Below are positions 59,720 to 64,000 of a stretch of DNA of 64,000 nt, one piece after another. Origin of the DNA: Ascidiimonas aurantiaca (lineage in GTDB: Bacteria > Bacteroidota > Bacteroidia > Flavobacteriales > Flavobacteriaceae); contig NZ_JBBEWR010000002.1 of NCBI RefSeq assembly GCF_037646345.1, forward strand, positions 124,001 to 188,000, read 5' to 3'. The notes below the pieces were generated by a model. The model worked only from the letters and a program-made list of their open reading frames with translations, had not been told where the DNA came from and searched no databases. The translations under genes and the position numbers were made by a program. Positions within the stretch are counted from its first letter, which is position 1. Each line of letters begins with the position of its first letter.

Positions 59720-60304
59720 ATGATCCATCCCAATACTGAATTAAAGTTTATAAGCAATGAAGTGGGGTATGGTGTGGTTGCAACACAATTCATTCCAGCC
59801 GGAACTATTACCTGGGTTCTTGACAAACTCGACAGAGAGTTTACTCAACTAGAATTCCAAAATATGGAGCCTATATATCAAAATATTCTTGATACATACA
59901 CCTTTAGGAACAATAATGGTAATTTAGTACTGTGCTGGGATAACGGCAGGTATGTAAACCATAGCTTTAACTCCAATTGCCTTACCACAGCGTATGACTT
60001 TGAAATCGCTATTCGAGATATTGAAGAGGGCGAACAATTGACAGATGATTATGGATACCTCAATATTACTCAACCTTTCAGGGGAATTAATGAAGGTACA
60101 AGAAGAAAAATAGTTTATCCCAATGATCTTTTGAAGTATTATAAAATCTGGGACAATAAAATAAAAAAAGTGTTTCACAAGATCACCATGGTAGATCAGC
60201 CATTACGGGAAATTTTAACCCAGGAATCCTGGAATAGAATAGAAAAAATAATAAACGGAGAAGTAGAATTAGAGTCTATATTGGCGAATTATTACAATGG
60301 ATAA
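59720..60304 (+). CDS. SET-domain protein (putative protein-lysine methyltransferase)
   Basis: 194 residues with a minimal SET domain: GYGVVATQFIPAGTITW, the NHSFNSNC motif (Asn80, His81, Ser82) and GEQLTDDYGY with the catalytic tyrosine near 111. No post-SET cysteine cluster is present. SET proteins in bacteria methylate ribosomal or other lysines. It is 71 nt behind the acidic hypothetical gene, on the same strand, and no terminator separates them, so it may belong to the same operon. Confidence 0.82.
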   Translation: MIHPNTELKFISNEVGYGVVATQFIPAGTITWVLDKLDREFTQLEFQNMEPIYQNILDTYTFRNNNGNLVLCWDNGRYVNHSFNSNCLTTAYDFEIAIRDIEEGEQLTDDYGYLNITQPFRGINEGTRRKIVYPNDLLKYYKIWDNKIKKVFHKITMVDQPLREILTQESWNRIEKIINGEVELESILANYYNG

Positions 60305-60819
60305 AATTGTAAACCATAAAAAGCACAAAACATACTCTTCAGCAAAACGCTGCCTAATTAGCTAAAGCACTGTCTATGCCATTTAGCTTATTTCTAGAAT
60401 GAAAACGTTAGTTGCCTACTTACTTAAAAATAATTGAGGAGTTAAGTGTTGTACGAATTTATTAGACCTTTTGCAATTATACTGTTATATTCCTTTTTCT
60501 GATAAACTTCTAACCTGGTACAGGTAAGTATAGAGTACTTCCTGAAAATAACGTTTGTTAATGGTTTAATAAGACTTTCCGAACTGGTTTTTCCGGTTTG
60601 GATTATTGGGTCTTAATATAATTTTTAAGGACTTCAAAGACTTAAAGAGACCCTATTATGCCAAGAGTGTTAGAAGTTTTAAGGTATCTGACAAACTATA
60701 AGCTTACTGAATAAACAGTACTCTAAATAATTTCTCAGTGCAAACCTATATCTTTATACTAAATTTGAAAGACAGGGTTTTACCAAGCCTGTCATGTCAT
60801 TAAAAGTAATTTAAGAAAG
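60305..60819. other. Gene-free intergenic region with a promoter
   Basis: 515 nt without a supported gene or RNA. Near its end, TAAATTTG (60760-60767) matches the -7 consensus, 52 nt before the next start. The leader then has a small hairpin GACAGG (60771-60776) / CCTGTC (60788-60793). Nothing else was recognised. Confidence 0.5.
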
Positions 60820-61719
60820 ATGAAAACACTGGGGATTAAGAGCATTATTTTAACAACCATAGTGTTTTTATTAACATCTGTTGTATTTGCGCATCCTACC
60901 GGAAATTTGATAACTGCTGGAGAAAATGTACTATGGTCGTACGTAAATCCATTAGACGACCCTAATCACTATGCGTGTGTAATGATTTGGAAAAAAGGCT
61001 CTGAACCAAAAGTACTTATCAGGTCTGCATATGCCGCAAGCGATTATATGCTCTGGAATAACCAGAATGAGATCTATATAATAGAAAGAAAATATTTGCA
61101 GAAAACAGACCATTTTGAAGTAAGACTCTTAAAAACAGACTTAGAGAACAAACCAGAAGTAATATGGGACTGGTTCAAAGATGATCACAGAATGGGAGAA
61201 GGTGGCTTTTTTATGCTTTCTGATAATCAAATCGTTTTTGGAAAATATCCTGAAATCGTAACATTGACCAAAGGAGAAAAACCCAAAAGATATTTTAAAT
61301 TCAACCAGCCAATAAAAAGGATTAGAGCAGTTCAAAACAACCAAATTCTTCTGTTAAGTAATAACTCGTGCTATTTGACACAACAAGATGGAACCGTCCT
61401 GAAACAATGGAATAAATTGATTGATCCGGGTGTGAAGAATGCTCCATTGAACCGAAATCAAATATTTGACGCAGATTATTCTAACGGAGAGTTGTTATTT
61501 TCATACTGGGGTAATAGGTCTTTTGATTTAATAGATGTAAATGGAAAGCGTAAAACCATATTAAAGCAAACTGAACCGCTCACACCACATTGGGTAGCAT
61601 TTTTAAACTATAAGAAATTGTTGTTCTCTTCTAAGCTCATTTTTGATGGTAGTATGCCAAAACCTCATTTAGTCCTGCTAAATGAACAAAATTTAAAAAA
61701 GGTACTATGGAATATGTAA
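60820..61719 (+). CDS. Exported hypothetical protein, propeller-like
   Basis: 299 residues with a signal peptide (MKTLGIKSIILTTIVFLLTSVVFA). The mature part has repeated beta-strand-type segments (VLWSYVNP, YMLWNNQNEIYII, VIWDWFKDDHR, LLSNNSCYLTQQDG, LLFSYWGNRSFDLIDVNGKR) that suggest a beta-propeller, but no family signature was seen. It overlaps the next gene by 13 nt, so the two exported proteins are coupled. Confidence 0.65.
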   Translation: MKTLGIKSIILTTIVFLLTSVVFAHPTGNLITAGENVLWSYVNPLDDPNHYACVMIWKKGSEPKVLIRSAYAASDYMLWNNQNEIYIIERKYLQKTDHFEVRLLKTDLENKPEVIWDWFKDDHRMGEGGFFMLSDNQIVFGKYPEIVTLTKGEKPKRYFKFNQPIKRIRAVQNNQILLLSNNSCYLTQQDGTVLKQWNKLIDPGVKNAPLNRNQIFDADYSNGELLFSYWGNRSFDLIDVNGKRKTILKQTEPLTPHWVAFLNYKKLLFSSKLIFDGSMPKPHLVLLNEQNLKKVLWNM

Positions 61720-62627
61720 TAAGCAGAATTATTAGCTTTCTTATAGTTGCATCATTACTCTCGCCCCTATTTGCGACAGCTCAAAACAGGAGTACAACAG
61801 ATTCTGACTCTTTTACTACTGTATTGTTTAAAATAACTACTTCAGACCATGATAACATTTCTTATTTGTTTGGAACACACCACGCTTTTGGGAGATCTTT
61901 TTTTGATTCATTAACAAAAGCTAACCAGGCCTTAAAATCCTGTGATTTATTGATAAAAGAAAACCTGAACATTCCTGGAAAAACAGCAGAGGATATTATT
62001 AATAAAAGAACCAACAAAACCAGATGGAGTAAGTATCTGGCTGAAAAAGATCTCACTTTCATTAAAAATCTTTTTGCAGGAAGCCCTACCGATTATGAAA
62101 AAATGAGTCCTCCCGAAATGTATGCCTTTCTAAACCGGCACTTCAAACAGCAAGTATGTTTAAACAAAAACACCAGCGACACCTCTCTTTCTTTAGATGA
62201 TTATATAAGCGTTAAGGCTGCCGAACAAAATATAGAACTCTACGGGCTTGAAATGACAGAAGAACAAATAGAACTAATTAATGAAGACGTAAAGGGAATG
62301 CCCCGAAGAAGCCATAAAAGAAGACTTGCGAATATTATTGATAAAATTAGAACCGAAAATTCAAATTACTGTGAAGAAACGCATTGGTATTCCAACATGC
62401 AAATAGACTTCAAATTCAATGAACCCTGCAGAAATTCTCTTATGTTAACCAACAGAAACCATAAATGGATGAGCAGTATTAAAGAAAAGCTTGAGTCAAA
62501 TAATTGCTTTATAGCTGTCGGATTAAGTCATTTAATGTATGAATGCGGATTAATAAACCAATTAAAAAAGCTCGGTTACACCATTACTCCCATAGAAGTA
62601 AAACAAACTATAGTCAACAAGTCGTAA
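61707..62627 (+). CDS. TraB/GumN-family protein, exported
   Basis: 306 residues with a signal peptide (ISRIISFLIVASLLSPLFATA). The TraB/PrgY/GumN motifs are ISYLFGTHHAFGRSFF near the start and CFIAVGLSHLMYECGLINQLKKLGYTI near the end, with a variable middle region. Members are thought to be metal-dependent proteases or peptide-binding proteins; the role here is unknown. Coupled to the preceding exported protein by a 13-nt overlap. Confidence 0.78.
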   Translation: MEYVISRIISFLIVASLLSPLFATAQNRSTTDSDSFTTVLFKITTSDHDNISYLFGTHHAFGRSFFDSLTKANQALKSCDLLIKENLNIPGKTAEDIINKRTNKTRWSKYLAEKDLTFIKNLFAGSPTDYEKMSPPEMYAFLNRHFKQQVCLNKNTSDTSLSLDDYISVKAAEQNIELYGLEMTEEQIELINEDVKGMPRRSHKRRLANIIDKIRTENSNYCEETHWYSNMQIDFKFNEPCRNSLMLTNRNHKWMSSIKEKLESNNCFIAVGLSHLMYECGLINQLKKLGYTITPIEVKQTIVNKS

Positions 62628-62746
62628 AAGTAATAGCAATAAGCACACAACCTATTAATATGCTGAGGTTGCCCGTGTCTTGATACATCTCTTCTTGAAT
62701 TTTGAAGGCGCATTTGCTTTAAATTCCATAATTTTATCCTTTAACA

Positions 62747-63808
62747 ATGGGAAAATCAAAAAACATAAAGAAAGGTTTAGGTCAGGCTCCGGGAACCATT
62801 ATTTATACCGGTAGTAAAGAAAACACTGAACTATTTATAAATGTGTTTGATTACGATAAGGATTTCTTCGAAGAAAAAGAGTTAAATGTCATAGAAGATA
62901 CCTTTAAGTATATAGATTCCAAACCTATTACATGGATCAACATCAATGGCCTGAACCATGTTGATACTATTGAGAAGATAGGTGAATATTGTAAACTACA
63001 TTCTCTGATATTAGAAGATATCGCCAACACCCATCAACGTCCAAAACTGGACGAATACGATGATTATTTATTTGTGGTACTAAAAATGCTTCACTATAGC
63101 CCGGAGGAACGATTGCATATTGAGCACGTTAGCTTTGTTCTGGGAGATGGTTTTGTGTTGTCTTTTCAAGAAGCCGATGGGGACGTATTCGACCCGGTGA
63201 GAAACAGGCTTAGAAATTCCAAAGGACGCATACAGGCCAATGGTTCAGATTATCTTTTATATGCCCTTATGGATGCTGCGGTAGATAGTTATTTTACGCT
63301 TATTGAAGAAGTTGGTGATAAGATTGAAACCCTGGAAGATTCGCTGTTTGAAAATGGTTCAGATGATGATATTACTTATGAGATACAACATCTGAAAAAA
63401 GAAATTCTAAAAATAAGAAGAGCAGTGTTACCATTGCGTGAGGTAGTGAGCAGGATCGAAAAAAGTGACCACAAATTTATATCTGAAAAAACACAGTTGT
63501 ACCTAAGGGATTTGTATGACCATATCATACAGGTTTCCGAGAATATTGATATGTATAGGGATATGATCTGGGGTTTGATGGATATCTACCTGACCACTAT
63601 AAATAATAAAATGAATGAGGTAATGAAAGTATTAACTATTATTACTTCCTTATTCATTCCTCTTACTTTCTTGGCAGGCATCTACGGCATGAATTTCGAG
63701 AACATGCCAGAACTCAAATTCAGGTACGGTTATTTTGTTTTATGGGGTGTTATGATTATCATCTTTGTAGGGCTTATCTATTTTTTCAAGCGCAGGAAGT
63801 GGTTATAA
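62747..63808 (+). CDS. corA: CorA-type magnesium/cobalt transporter
   Basis: 353 residues. A large N-terminal cytoplasmic domain is followed by a long helix and two C-terminal membrane segments. The selectivity motif YGMNFENMPEL (GMN at 314-316) is present, as is the basic C-terminal tail FFKRRKWL. CorA is a pentameric channel for Mg2+ (also Co2+/Ni2+). It is a single gene; a minus-strand gene ends downstream. Confidence 0.95.
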   Translation: MGKSKNIKKGLGQAPGTIIYTGSKENTELFINVFDYDKDFFEEKELNVIEDTFKYIDSKPITWININGLNHVDTIEKIGEYCKLHSLILEDIANTHQRPKLDEYDDYLFVVLKMLHYSPEERLHIEHVSFVLGDGFVLSFQEADGDVFDPVRNRLRNSKGRIQANGSDYLLYALMDAAVDSYFTLIEEVGDKIETLEDSLFENGSDDDITYEIQHLKKEILKIRRAVLPLREVVSRIEKSDHKFISEKTQLYLRDLYDHIIQVSENIDMYRDMIWGLMDIYLTTINNKMNEVMKVLTIITSLFIPLTFLAGIYGMNFENMPELKFRYGYFVLWGVMIIIFVGLIYFFKRRKWL

Positions 63809-63857
63809 GATTTAATTTTTTTATTAATTAAGAACAACTTCATAATTGTTTTTTGTA

Positions 63858-64000
63858 TCACACGTTTCCATAAACGCTTTTTACAAAATCTCCTTTCAAG
63901 AATGTATCCGGATCTATCTTACTCTGCAAGACCACCCCTTTAAGGTTTGATTCCAGCAATAGCTGGGCAGATTGTATTAAAGGTACGGCCGTAGTTGCCT
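63858..64000 (-). CDS. C-terminal end of an unidentified minus-strand gene (partial)
   Basis: Reading from the window edge on the minus strand, 46 codons lead to a TGA at 63858-63860: the end reads FLKGDFVKSVYGNV. The frame is coding-like (QSAQLLLESNLKGVVLQSKIDPDTF) and convergent with corA. A saccharopine-dehydrogenase-like C-terminus was considered but is not supported enough to name. The N-terminus lies outside the window. Confidence 0.55.
   Translation of the reverse strand, partial: ATTAVPLIQSAQLLLESNLKGVVLQSKIDPDTFLKGDFVKSVYGNV

Noticed and set aside
60305..60740. Possible small RNA or gene in the long gap after the SET gene
   Set aside because: No promoter-terminator pair, stable hairpin or coding frame could be supported.
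63809..63860. Possible terminator after corA
   Set aside because: Only a weak 5-6 bp AT-rich hairpin around AACAA/TTGTT is present, not strong enough to call.

Overview
The window comes from a Bacteroidetes genome, most likely family Flavobacteriaceae. The evidence is lineage-typical: the merged str-S10-spc-alpha ribosomal operon continuing into rpoA-rplQ, zinc-free forms of S14 and L36, a 172-residue L17 with an acidic tail, several TAnnTTTG -7 promoter elements (the Bacteroidetes housekeeping type), few Shine-Dalgarno sequences, a TonB-dependent receptor with an N-terminal carboxypeptidase-regulatory-like domain, and LytTR membrane regulators. No rRNA, tRNA or CRISPR array was seen.

Region 1 (1-16786) is the ribosomal superoperon, from the 3' end of rpsL to rplQ, all on the + strand with gaps of mostly 0-25 nt, closed by a clear terminator. 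It includes secY, infA and rpoA. A strong hairpin lies between rpsJ and rplC. Region 2 (16831-20724) holds carA-eno (4-nt overlap) and citrate synthase, each unit closed by a hairpin terminator. Region 3 (20747-26366) has two guanidino-group hydrolases (a DDAH/arginine deiminase relative and CtlX), an Rrf2 regulator with a four-Cys region, and a sulfate-assimilation operon (DUF2061, cysH, cysD, cysN) with a candidate operator between its promoter elements.

Region 4 (26414-35540) contains a MoxR-like ATPase/VWA pair, a three-gene overlapping exported cell-wall cluster (amidase lipoprotein, M14 carboxypeptidase, phosphodiester glycosidase), a BCCT transporter and a SulP transporter. Region 5 (35633-46824) contains a beta/gamma-crystallin-like lipoprotein, a TonB-dependent receptor carrying the CxxxM/HxM copper-site residues of OprC, a small Cys-containing membrane protein, an exported L-isoaspartate methyltransferase, two related LytTR membrane regulators, an acyltransferase, an aspartyl-protease lipoprotein and a pirin.

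Region 6 (46998-52578) is the most interesting locus. A perfect 12-3-12 palindrome sits between a MerC-like gene and a divergent operon encoding an ABC ATPase, an FtsX-type permease with a His-rich loop, two tandem CFFCG proteins and a Fur/Zur-family repressor. The palindrome covers the -33 regions of both promoters. It is read here as a Zur-controlled zinc-homeostasis module.

Region 7 (52747-56062) is an AT-rich insertion: an AccI-like type II restriction-modification pair followed by a gene-poor stretch with the remnant of a REP-associated (Y1) transposase. Region 8 (56063-60304) is a polyamine cluster (arginine decarboxylase, agmatinase-type ureohydrolase, deoxyhypusine-synthase-like enzyme, small acidic protein, SET-domain protein) behind a perfect 9-bp inverted repeat. 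Region 9 (60820-64000) holds an exported propeller-like protein, a TraB/GumN-like protein, CorA, and the 3' end of an unidentified minus-strand gene.
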